From an uncultured Pseudomonadales bacterium (GTDB taxonomy: Bacteria; Pseudomonadota; Gammaproteobacteria; Pseudomonadales; Cellvibrionaceae): a stretch of 64,000 nucleotides of DNA. Location of the stretch: NCBI GenBank assembly GCA_947488935.1, contig CANLBN010000006.1, forward strand, positions 1-64,000, written 5' to 3'. Below, one piece after another: positions 56,511 to 64,000 of the stretch (the stretch's first letter is position 1; every line of letters starts with the position of its first letter). Below the pieces are notes generated by a model. That model was not told the DNA's origin. It searched no databases and saw only the letters and a program-made list of their open reading frames with translations. The position numbers and the translations under genes were made by a program.

Positions 56511-59500
56511 CTAGTACTTTTCAAGTATTTGTAATATTCGCGTCACAACTGCATTTGAATCCTTATACCAATCTTTAGCGAGTACATAACAAATATCCCA
56601 ACCAAAGGCTTTGAGCACGCTACCCGGGGTATGGTAGCGGTTAACTAGGTTTTGTGTTTTATAGTGGCGGGTGTTGTCTGTGAGTATACCTAAGGAGAAT
56701 TCACTATTATCGGCGCGACCTACTGCGATGTCGCATTTCATATCCGATTGTCCGTAGTCGATCTCGACGTGTAAGCCCTCGATGCGAAGACGTTCTGCAA
56801 TAGCGCTAACCAAAGCGCCGTCGACATCGTTTTTTTGTGGCTGGGAGTAGCCGTATTCTAACAAGGCCGTTTGCATGCTGGCTCTATCGCCCTCAGATAC
56901 GGCTCTGGCATAGCGCAAGTATTGGCGTAGTGCATTAGCACCTGTGTTATAGGTATTGGTAATTTGCCCCGAGTCGATGGAGGTAACCACAACCATATGC
57001 TTTTTGGCACGCGAGAAAATAACATTGAGTCGTTTCTCGCCACCGTTTTGATTAATTGGGCCAAAGTTCATCAGCATTTTTCCTTGGCTGTTAGGCCCGT
57101 AACAAACACTTAAAATAATAATATCGCGTTCGTCGCCCTGTACGTTTTCGAGGTTTTTAATAAATAAACCCACAAACTGCCCTTCGTCTTCGCGCTCTTC
57201 TTCTGCTTCTAATTTATTGGCAAAGGCTTTGTCTTCGCTCGCTAATCGAGAAAGTGCTGTTTCTATTTCTTGTTGTTGGGCTTGCGAAAAAGCAACAATA
57301 CCCAGTGTCTCGCCTCGGCTATCGCTCAATAAATGCCTAACTAAATGGGCAATATAATTTGCCTCGCCGGTATTGCGCTGATTAAAGTAGGGGCTATCGT
57401 CGAGTTTATGATAACTAATGGGCCTATCGTAAACTTGCTCTTTTATCAGTTTATCGTCCCAGCTATATGGTGGTTGTTTACTGCCTGTTGTGCTTTCGGT
57501 TTTGTCGTTATCCTCACCTTCTTTTTTAACAACGAGGATAGGCTCTTTAACAGTCAGTGCAGAGGTACTTGGTATGGTTTGCAATTGCCCGTCATAAAAA
57601 GCTTGGTTACAAAAGCCAATCAGGCTTTCGTGGCGGCTACGATAATGCCAATTAAGTACAGTTGTTGGTAAAGCCCCCGACGCACGATTTAAAAAGGAGT
57701 CGGCATTTAAGTTATAAATGTGTAAGTTTTGTGGTTGATCATCGTCGTCGCCTCGCTGGCTTGCAAAAAACGACGATGGAGGTAATTGCATTTCATCGCC
57801 AACGACGATCATTTGAGCGGCTCGGTATAATGCGGGTACGGCGTCTTCTAGAGGTATTTGACTCGCCTCGTCAAAAATAACGACATCAAAAAGCGATTCG
57901 TTTAATGGTAAAACATCGGAGACACTGAGTGGGCTCATCATCCATATAGGTTTTAAACTGCGTATTAACTCGCCCGCCTCCGAGGCCAATAGTTCACGAA
58001 TAGATTTGTAGGCGCGGGTTTTTTCAAACTCGCGCTCGACGAGTTTGCGCCCACGATTAAATGCACGCCGCCAGTCTTTTTCTTCCTGACTAGTATTTGC
58101 CATAGACCCCGAGGCACGCTGTATATTGGCGTGGAAATAATCGCGGGTTTCACTCGTCACTAACTCTGCGTTAGTGGTATGCAGTTGCTTAATATTGTTA
58201 TCGAGTTCGGCAAAGATCTGTTCAACACGGCCACCATCAAAGCGGTGCAAGGCACGGTTACTGCGCATTGATTTTTCAATGGCCTCAACCATAACGGCAT
58301 TTTCGATGGCCTCTAACGGTAGGAGTAATGTTCGCATTGAGACGCTTAGCTGCTCATCTAAGCCATCGAGTTGTTGTAATAAATCTGCTACCTCAAAAGC
58401 TAATTCGCCTTGGTCTCTCAGTGCATCGACGGCACTGGCAATATCCGCTGGCGCTTTGTTGTGGTAGGCCACTAAGTAGCTTGCCAGTTCGGCCTCGGTA
58501 TTTCGCAAGCTGCGATCTTGCGCTATTTTTACTAGGGCATCGGGATCATTGGCATAGCTGATACACGCTTTATAAACTTGCCGCATTAGAGCGCTTTGTT
58601 CTTGTGGCTCTTGCCATGCAATATTGAGTAAAGGCTCTATGGCCAAAAAGTCCTCTACACCAAATTGTGATTCTATTTCGCGTAATTTTTCTTGTTGTTG
58701 ATGTTTAGCACTAAGTGCTTGCTCTGCCAGTTTTAAGGTTTGAGTATAACTGTCGTATGCAGCTGGCCCTTTTGCCTTAACAAGTTTTTTAGCATTTCGC
58801 CAGCGACTGCTTAAAAAGAGCCACCATTTACCTTCGCAATCTAACGCTGCTTGCAGTGCATTTTTTACATGCTCTATATCAACATCAAGGTTCCAACCTT
58901 CGGCATTTTTAGTTTTTGTATCGGCCTTCTCTACGAGTGTATGTAATTCTTGCCGATGCTTTTTGAGCTTAAGCGCGATAATACTGTCGGGGTCTAACAA
59001 TTTAACCTGATCATCTAAAATCAGAGGCAGCAGCTCACTCACTAATACATTGGCATCGAGTAGAGATTGCCAGCTAGAGGTTTCATCATTTAAAAATGGC
59101 AGTAATTTTTTAATGGCCTCTTGTGTGTCTGGCCAATAGTTTGAAATACGATCACAAAAAGACTGTAAATCGGATTTTGGATCGTTTGAGTTTGCGATCT
59201 TACCCTTGAGACACCAAACCGGCGTGTTAGCCAGTACAGCACAGCCCGTGACACTTAAAAGGCTATCAGCTATTTCGGTGAGCAGTTTTTTATGGGTAAT
59301 AAATTGATCCCAGCTTGGCAATAGTGCGCGCTCTTCTACCTCTAACTCTGCTTTGTTGCCACCCGCTGCTATCCAGTTTTGTATGAGTTCTCTCAAATGG
59401 GTTTGGCTACCTTCCGCAGAGTTTTGTATCGAGTCCGAAAAAGTTTGCAACTCTTTTAGTAGCGTTTCTATATTACCGAGAATGGTGTCACGTAAGCTGT

Positions 59501-61670
59501 TTTGATTAGTTTTTATTTCTGTCAGCCAGCTTTGATAGATGCCTTCTAAATCATCGATAAATGCTTTTTTGTCACTTTGCGAATCGTGAATAAGCGCACA
59601 TAGGCTTTCTAGCCCAACTTGCTGTAGACGGTGATAGACAACATCGAGAGCAACGCGTTTTTCGCAAACAAACAATACAGATTTTTGATGCGCTAAATAA
59701 TCAACAATAACATTGGTGATTGTCTGTGACTTACCTGTTCCGGGAGGGCCTTGAATAACATAACTTTGCCCACTGCGACCTCGCCAAACCGAATCCGATT
59801 GACTGGGGTCTGCGGGCAACACATGGTATTGCGCATTAAGCGGCACCGGTGCTAAAGGCTCCAGTATTTGCTTGGCCTCTTCGTTAAATAGCGTATCAAA
59901 ATTTTGGCTGTCAAAACTGTTTTCGCCAAGCATTTCGCTATAGTCACGAACAAGGGTCATTTTTCGGTAGTTAAAATTGGCGAGCGTGATCGAACATAAG
60001 TCAAACTCCCACTGATTAGCGCTGCCATCTTGGCCACTATCGATAGCATAAAAATCACGCTCGATAACACTCTCTTCGGCGGCCATGGCATTACTAATTT
60101 TATCGCGACCTAGATCCTCGGTCATCTCTCGAGAAGGCGCTTGGGCTAAACGTATATTGCGCTCAAATATCTGCACCCCCAAGGCTTCGTATTTATCTTG
60201 CCGATAACTATAGGCGAGCCCATCGTAACTACTAACACCCCTACCAGTAATGCGTCTTTTGCGCCGAAAATCATCAAGTTTACGCTTCGCTTTTTTGGCA
60301 ATTAATTGTATACGCGGCACTGTAATAATAGAGAGATCAACCCCCTTAGCGCTTTTTTCTATCTGACTACTGATGCTTTCATGCAGCTCTATAATTGTGT
60401 TCATATCGCCAGCATCAATACGTGCGGGCAGCTCTATCCCGTATAGTTGTAAAAGATGATGTCGCAACACAGGGTTAATTTCTGCCGCTTCCATATCGGC
60501 ACTCAACATAAAGCTATCTTTAACGCCCTTTTTTTTCTGTATTTTTACAGGGACCAAAATTAACGGGCTATTAATACGCTCCTCTGGTGACTCTTTTAAG
60601 TTGTGCCAACGCAAAAAAACTAACACTAATCGCAGCTGAGAAAACCCGTATTCCTTTTCGTCTCTATTGGCTTGTAATCTAATTTTATCGAGCGAGTTAC
60701 TTAAATAGGGGTAGTCTTCAAACCGTAACCAACGAGATAACGCGACGGCTTTGCCCTTGCCTAACTCTTCGCACAAATATTGATTACCCAACAGCAGTTG
60801 TTCTGGGCGTATTGTTCGATGGTCGATCACGTAGGGAACCGAGCCCAATGTTAAGTTTGCTGTGGATCCTGTCTCGCGAAAATATAACAGGCGATTGCGC
60901 CTACTTATTTCAAATAATTTATTGCGTAGATGCGTTTGAATAGCGCGCTTGTCATCACCAACCTCTGCTAAATCTGCGCTAGATTGGTCTTCAATATCTT
61001 GATCCCTATAGTGGCTTAGTGCTTTGACAACGGTGGACAAATCTTGTGGTCGCAGGCTTCGTGTAAGCTCTGTCATTTGTGCAATCACTTGAGAAACAAG
61101 CGGATGCAAGCGGTCGTTTAGTAGGCTAATGTCATGGCGAGAACCCACAAAAGTCTCTAGGTCCTCGGGCTTTGTTAAATCCAGTTGGGCCGCTAAGCTT
61201 GCCATAATAAGCCCTAATACATAGACATCGGTCAAGGCATCGTGATGCTCTACTCTCTCTTCCCAAGCAATATAATCGGGGTAATAAGCGACTCTGGCAG
61301 CCTCCTCTTCACGGCTAGCTATTCGTTTATCCGTAGCCACTGCTCGGCTACCTGTACGCACTTCGCTATAGTGGCCCGTGATATCCAAGTTTGACTGCGG
61401 CATGTTCTTGGTTAGCTCTTTAATTGCCCGAGCGTTATCCGAGGCCAGTGTTGCATCGCTATTGTGAAACCATAAATGCCCTAGGGACACCGAGAGCGCA
61501 TCAACGCCATTAAGTGGTGCCACTCGACCTAATTCGTGCAACTCAGAGACCTGCTCCAAAAGTGGTAGCACCATACCTAATAAGTCATCGGTGCCGACTG
61601 TTTTTAAGGAACGCCACTCGTCTAATTGCTCTAAAAACGTTTGGGTATCAGTATTATTGGGAACTTGCAT
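56511..61670 (-). CDS. Kinase-like/DUF4011/SF1 helicase/Vsr-like nuclease fusion
   Basis: This 1719-residue protein opens with a region (1 to about 225) that reads like a degenerate Ser/Thr kinase C-lobe: ELHELGRVAPLNGVDALSV, then HHDALTDVYVLGLIMASLAA and RPQDLSTVVKAL. DUF4011 follows (about 247; RNKLFEISRRNRLLYFRET). Then comes a split COG1112-type SF1 helicase with VIQGPPGTGKSQT (about 640), IFDEASQIPLEDAVPAL and VVGDEMQLPPSSFF (about 1260), and VQGDERDIIILSVCYG and NVIFSRAKKHMVVV. The C-terminus (about 1635-1719) resembles MTES_1575/Vsr-type nucleases (CDIAVGRADNSEFSLGILTD, LKAFGWDICYVLAKDWYKD). The middle (about 700-1190) is helical. Related helicases act in anti-phage systems such as Mokosh; function here is unknown. 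Its start overlaps the M48-like gene by 17 bp. Confidence 0.9.
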   Translation of the reverse strand: MQVPNNTDTQTFLEQLDEWRSLKTVGTDDLLGMVLPLLEQVSELHELGRVAPLNGVDALSVSLGHLWFHNSDATLASDNARAIKELTKNMPQSNLDITGHYSEVRTGSRAVATDKRIASREEEAARVAYYPDYIAWEERVEHHDALTDVYVLGLIMASLAAQLDLTKPEDLETFVGSRHDISLLNDRLHPLVSQVIAQMTELTRSLRPQDLSTVVKALSHYRDQDIEDQSSADLAEVGDDKRAIQTHLRNKLFEISRRNRLLYFRETGSTANLTLGSVPYVIDHRTIRPEQLLLGNQYLCEELGKGKAVALSRWLRFEDYPYLSNSLDKIRLQANRDEKEYGFSQLRLVLVFLRWHNLKESPEERINSPLILVPVKIQKKKGVKDSFMLSADMEAAEINPVLRHHLLQLYGIELPARIDAGDMNTIIELHESISSQIEKSAKGVDLSIITVPRIQLIAKKAKRKLDDFRRKRRITGRGVSSYDGLAYSYRQDKYEALGVQIFERNIRLAQAPSREMTEDLGRDKISNAMAAEESVIERDFYAIDSGQDGSANQWEFDLCSITLANFNYRKMTLVRDYSEMLGENSFDSQNFDTLFNEEAKQILEPLAPVPLNAQYHVLPADPSQSDSVWRGRSGQSYVIQGPPGTGKSQTITNVIVDYLAHQKSVLFVCEKRVALDVVYHRLQQVGLESLCALIHDSQSDKKAFIDDLEGIYQSWLTEIKTNQNSLRDTILGNIETLLKELQTFSDSIQNSAEGSQTHLRELIQNWIAAGGNKAELEVEERALLPSWDQFITHKKLLTEIADSLLSVTGCAVLANTPVWCLKGKIANSNDPKSDLQSFCDRISNYWPDTQEAIKKLLPFLNDETSSWQSLLDANVLVSELLPLILDDQVKLLDPDSIIALKLKKHRQELHTLVEKADTKTKNAEGWNLDVDIEHVKNALQAALDCEGKWWLFLSSRWRNAKKLVKAKGPAAYDSYTQTLKLAEQALSAKHQQQEKLREIESQFGVEDFLAIEPLLNIAWQEPQEQSALMRQVYKACISYANDPDALVKIAQDRSLRNTEAELASYLVAYHNKAPADIASAVDALRDQGELAFEVADLLQQLDGLDEQLSVSMRTLLLPLEAIENAVMVEAIEKSMRSNRALHRFDGGRVEQIFAELDNNIKQLHTTNAELVTSETRDYFHANIQRASGSMANTSQEEKDWRRAFNRGRKLVEREFEKTRAYKSIRELLASEAGELIRSLKPIWMMSPLSVSDVLPLNESLFDVVIFDEASQIPLEDAVPALYRAAQMIVVGDEMQLPPSSFFASQRGDDDDQPQNLHIYNLNADSFLNRASGALPTTVLNWHYRSRHESLIGFCNQAFYDGQLQTIPSTSALTVKEPILVVKKEGEDNDKTESTTGSKQPPYSWDDKLIKEQVYDRPISYHKLDDSPYFNQRNTGEANYIAHLVRHLLSDSRGETLGIVAFSQAQQQEIETALSRLASEDKAFANKLEAEEEREDEGQFVGLFIKNLENVQGDERDIIILSVCYGPNSQGKMLMNFGPINQNGGEKRLNVIFSRAKKHMVVVTSIDSGQITNTYNTGANALRQYLRYARAVSEGDRASMQTALLEYGYSQPQKNDVDGALVSAIAERLRIEGLHVEIDYGQSDMKCDIAVGRADNSEFSLGILTDNTRHYKTQNLVNRYHTPGSVLKAFGWDICYVLAKDWYKDSNAVVTRILQILEKY

Positions 61671-62892
61671 GATTAGCGGCTTCTATTTTTTCTTGGGCAT
61701 TGATGAGTAGTTTTTTTACATCGTCTTTTTTTTGTTTAAGCTCTTTGCGAAACAACGGTTCAAATACTTTATATAAATTTAATTGCTGCGATAACTCTAA
61801 GGCAACAAGCATACTAACAGGGTGTAAGTCACGATCGGCCGTTGCAAAATCAAGGAGTAAATAACAATAGTACTCTAGCGTTTTATCTTTGGAGTTTGCA
61901 ATAATATCAATGGCGTCATCGATAACGGGTGGCGTATCTAACCAGACATACTCTGGAAAATACTGTTGCGCCATAGCCTCTAAGGTATCGGTGCGCATAC
62001 ATGGATTTTCGGTTAGCGCATCGATTATCAATTTAGATGCCTTGGTTAAAAGTTTTTGATCGATTAAATCCAAACTCTCGGCATCGAGCTTACCAATAAT
62101 ATATGGGGCAGTTTTTTCATACCATTCGGTTTCTTTTTCAACGGTGTGTAATACCTTTGCGCGGATATAAGTCTCTGGGTGGGAAATACCTTTTGAGCCT
62201 ACCTCTAGCTGCGCAAGCACTTCATCGGTTTGAACAAGGTAATCGTCAACGGTCACCTCACTCAAGCCCGTCGTTACCTTAATAAGGCTAGAGATAGTTG
62301 CCTGCCAATGCCCAGTTACTTTAAGCGCACCAAGGTCGGCATACACCTCGGTAAATAATTGATAACGGCGGCTGGTTTCATAAAAAGGGATTGAGCAGTC
62401 TGGCTGCGAGCTACACCAATTAAGTACGCGCATGGCAGTAAAATATTGGCCATTGTCGATGGTGTATAGCTTGTGATGGGAGACTTCGTGTGAAAAAACG
62501 GCGAGCAATTCCTCTTCGGTGAGTTTAGCGACGATATCACCCCTCAATACAATGGCAATATCATCGGAAAAAAACACCAGCTCTGCGTTTAGCCCATCGT
62601 TGGCGGCTTGTCCTTGATATAGGGTAATTGGACAGTGGATATCCAAAGCGTCACAAGCTTGCTTTACAAGTTCATAAAGGCGCGCGTTACTCTCGGACGT
62701 TAGGCGAAACGTCGATTTCAACAGCTCAAGTTTTTGATATTCGATGTGCTTTTCGGTGAATTTATCCGAGGCAAACCAATCCCAAAGACCTTTTTCGTGG
62801 GTTTGCAAATGTGCACAGATATCGCGATGGTAATTGAGCGGGGGTAACACCTCTACTGTTGTTTTTGTTGATTCAACATTGTCGTTGTCCAT
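61654..62892 (-). CDS. M48-like zinc metallopeptidase domain protein
   Basis: The 412-residue soluble protein has an HExxH zincin motif in LAVFSHEVSHHKLYTI (near 134). A downstream EVYADLGALKVTG (near 183) would supply the third zinc ligand, as in M48 peptidases. No TM segments are visible, unlike HtpX. The C-terminal 200 residues are helical with no known domain. It overlaps the helicase gene by 17 bp and lies 17 bp after the DxD/TM gene. A role as protease effector or maturation factor is inference. Confidence 0.85.
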   Translation of the reverse strand: MDNDNVESTKTTVEVLPPLNYHRDICAHLQTHEKGLWDWFASDKFTEKHIEYQKLELLKSTFRLTSESNARLYELVKQACDALDIHCPITLYQGQAANDGLNAELVFFSDDIAIVLRGDIVAKLTEEELLAVFSHEVSHHKLYTIDNGQYFTAMRVLNWCSSQPDCSIPFYETSRRYQLFTEVYADLGALKVTGHWQATISSLIKVTTGLSEVTVDDYLVQTDEVLAQLEVGSKGISHPETYIRAKVLHTVEKETEWYEKTAPYIIGKLDAESLDLIDQKLLTKASKLIIDALTENPCMRTDTLEAMAQQYFPEYVWLDTPPVIDDAIDIIANSKDKTLEYYCYLLLDFATADRDLHPVSMLVALELSQQLNLYKVFEPLFRKELKQKKDDVKKLLINAQEKIEAANHASSQ

Positions 62893-62909
62893 AGTGCTCC
62901 TTTGTTAAA

Positions 62910-63881
62910 TTACGCTAACGGCAAACGTCTACCGGCTTGACTGTACTCATCATGTATCGCTCGCACCCGCTCAGCTTTAATATCAAGCTTTTGTGCCCCT
63001 AATGACTCGACATAGGTACAGGAGGAAAACTTTCTCGACTCATACTCGTATTGACGTACCCACTGTTGGCGTGAGCGTAGCCATTTAGATTTAACCGGCC
63101 ACACACCACTACCTGACTTAATTCGTTCTATTCCCATACGCCAAGGCTTGGGACTCACGCGAGCGCGAAAGCATTTTTGATTTTTACACATTTTTGCATA
63201 ATAACGGTCGGTGCCTATAGCCTCAAAAAAATGGTGAATTTCTAAGCTATCGGGGGCAAAACAGGCATGCATCACCATTACCCTATAGCCATGTGGTGTT
63301 TTATAAACACGCAAGCGCCAATCTGGATTTTCCTTAGAAAATTTTCTTATTTTGTTAAGTGACCGCTCCTCGGGTGTTAGCAGCAAACGACTGACAATGT
63401 ATTTTTTGATTAAATGAAAAACAACCAAAGCACTAATAGCGGCGGCAACTGCTGGTAAGGGCTCAATAAGCGGTGAGCTATAGATAACAAAGGCCACCGC
63501 TGCCGCGATCATAAAAAGGGACAAGGCACAACCAAGAAGGCTAGCACCGTCGTTAATATCAACATCGGCAAAGGCCACATCGGGGGTGTTAAGGCATAGG
63601 GCTCCGTAGCTGTTACGCGACAGTACGATATCATTAAATGTCTTTATAACTTCTTCACGAATGGGCAGCCCCTCTGCACCGTTATAGGCTACCTTATGAT
63701 CAATTCGGCGTACTTTTTCACCCATTTTAGCAAGCTGGGCCGCTTCTTTAACGCGCGTCTCGGCAGCAAGCCTAGCATCGGCCTCACTCATGTCAGACCA
63801 ACCAAAACGCCGGTAAGTTTGCTTGCGCCCATCCAACATTATCGCCAAGCTGGCTTCCGCCCAATACCGAGGGATAATCAT
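62910..63881 (-). CDS. Two-TM protein with primase-like DxD region
   Basis: The 323-residue protein begins IIPRYWAEASLAIMLDGRKQTYRRFGWSDMSE. It then has KVAYNGAEGLPIREEV, YGALCLNTPDVAFADVDINDG (about 113-133; DxD), two adjacent TM helices (about 136-180), DWRLRVYKTPHGYRVMVMHACF, and CFRARVSPKPWRMGIERI. The DxD plus the later RVMVMH segment recalls archaeo-eukaryotic primase (AEP) folds with a TM insert; this is a tentative reading, not an identified family. It is the first gene of the three-gene operon in this window, with an AGGA SD. No gene is seen from 63882 to 64000. Confidence 0.75.
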   Translation of the reverse strand: MIIPRYWAEASLAIMLDGRKQTYRRFGWSDMSEADARLAAETRVKEAAQLAKMGEKVRRIDHKVAYNGAEGLPIREEVIKTFNDIVLSRNSYGALCLNTPDVAFADVDINDGASLLGCALSLFMIAAAVAFVIYSSPLIEPLPAVAAAISALVVFHLIKKYIVSRLLLTPEERSLNKIRKFSKENPDWRLRVYKTPHGYRVMVMHACFAPDSLEIHHFFEAIGTDRYYAKMCKNQKCFRARVSPKPWRMGIERIKSGSGVWPVKSKWLRSRQQWVRQYEYESRKFSSCTYVESLGAQKLDIKAERVRAIHDEYSQAGRRLPLA

Positions 63882-64000
63882 GTCCTTTTTCCTATGTGTA
63901 AAGTAGCAGGGATAAGCCTTATTTCACCTGTATCAATGAATTACGCTGTATTGGTAATCTAATTATAAGCTTACAAATAGAATGTCAGTTAATGCGCTCT

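Noticed and set aside
1-64000. CRISPR arrays or insertion sequences
   Set aside because: No regularly spaced short repeats with unique spacers and no transposase frames were seen.

Overview
This looks like a moderately AT-rich chromosome segment from a free-living, polarly flagellated gammaproteobacterium, probably marine. The reasons are a FleQ/sigma54/FliA-type flagellar hierarchy, an E. coli-like yccA-tusDCBE neighbourhood, and an arsenosugar-type radical SAM cluster. The lineage is an inference from gene content; I ran no search.

Layout. 1-500: two copies of a hairpin-rich repeat and a terminator. 0.5-3.6 kb: an Mpo1-like membrane protein, yccA, and the tusD-C-B-E sulfur relay for tRNA 2-thiouridine. 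3.6-31.4 kb: a large flagellar block. It runs fleQ, a fliT-like gene, two fliS genes, fliD, flaG, two long flagellins, a second fliT-like gene, flgL-K-J-I-H-G-F, flgE-D-C-B, cheV, then flgA, flgM and flgN on the other strand. Eight sigma54-type (GG-N10-GC) sites and four FliA/sigma28 sites (TAAA-N15-GCCGATAA type) can be read by eye. They separate early/middle genes (flgBCDE, flgFGHIJKL, flgA, flgN, cheV, one flagellin, one fliS, a YcgR-like gene) from late genes (flgM, fliD, the other flagellin, the other fliS).

31.4-33.9 kb: ArsS radical SAM enzyme plus two glycosyltransferases, then tRNA-Arg(CCT). 34.0-36.1 kb: a compact module of two paralogous secreted Cys-repeat (NPCAAK) proteins around a His-rich DUF6969-like protein. 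Each Cys-repeat gene has a near-identical sigmaE/ECF-type promoter. 36.1-45.6 kb: two chemoreceptors, deaD, rsmE, ttcA, a YcgR-like PilZ protein and a glutathione S-transferase.

45.6-52.9 kb: a 2340-residue multi-LamG protein, a 37-residue membrane peptide, and a one-protein sensor kinase/receiver/AraC regulator, all on one strand. 56.5-63.9 kb: a tight three-gene operon encoding a DxD-containing two-TM protein, an M48-like HExxH protein, and a 1719-residue protein with a degenerate kinase-like domain, DUF4011, SF1 helicase and Vsr-like nuclease. It resembles a conflict/defence operon.

The best candidates for undescribed biology are the NPCAAK module, the kinase-helicase/M48/DxD operon, and the LamG/hybrid-kinase locus.
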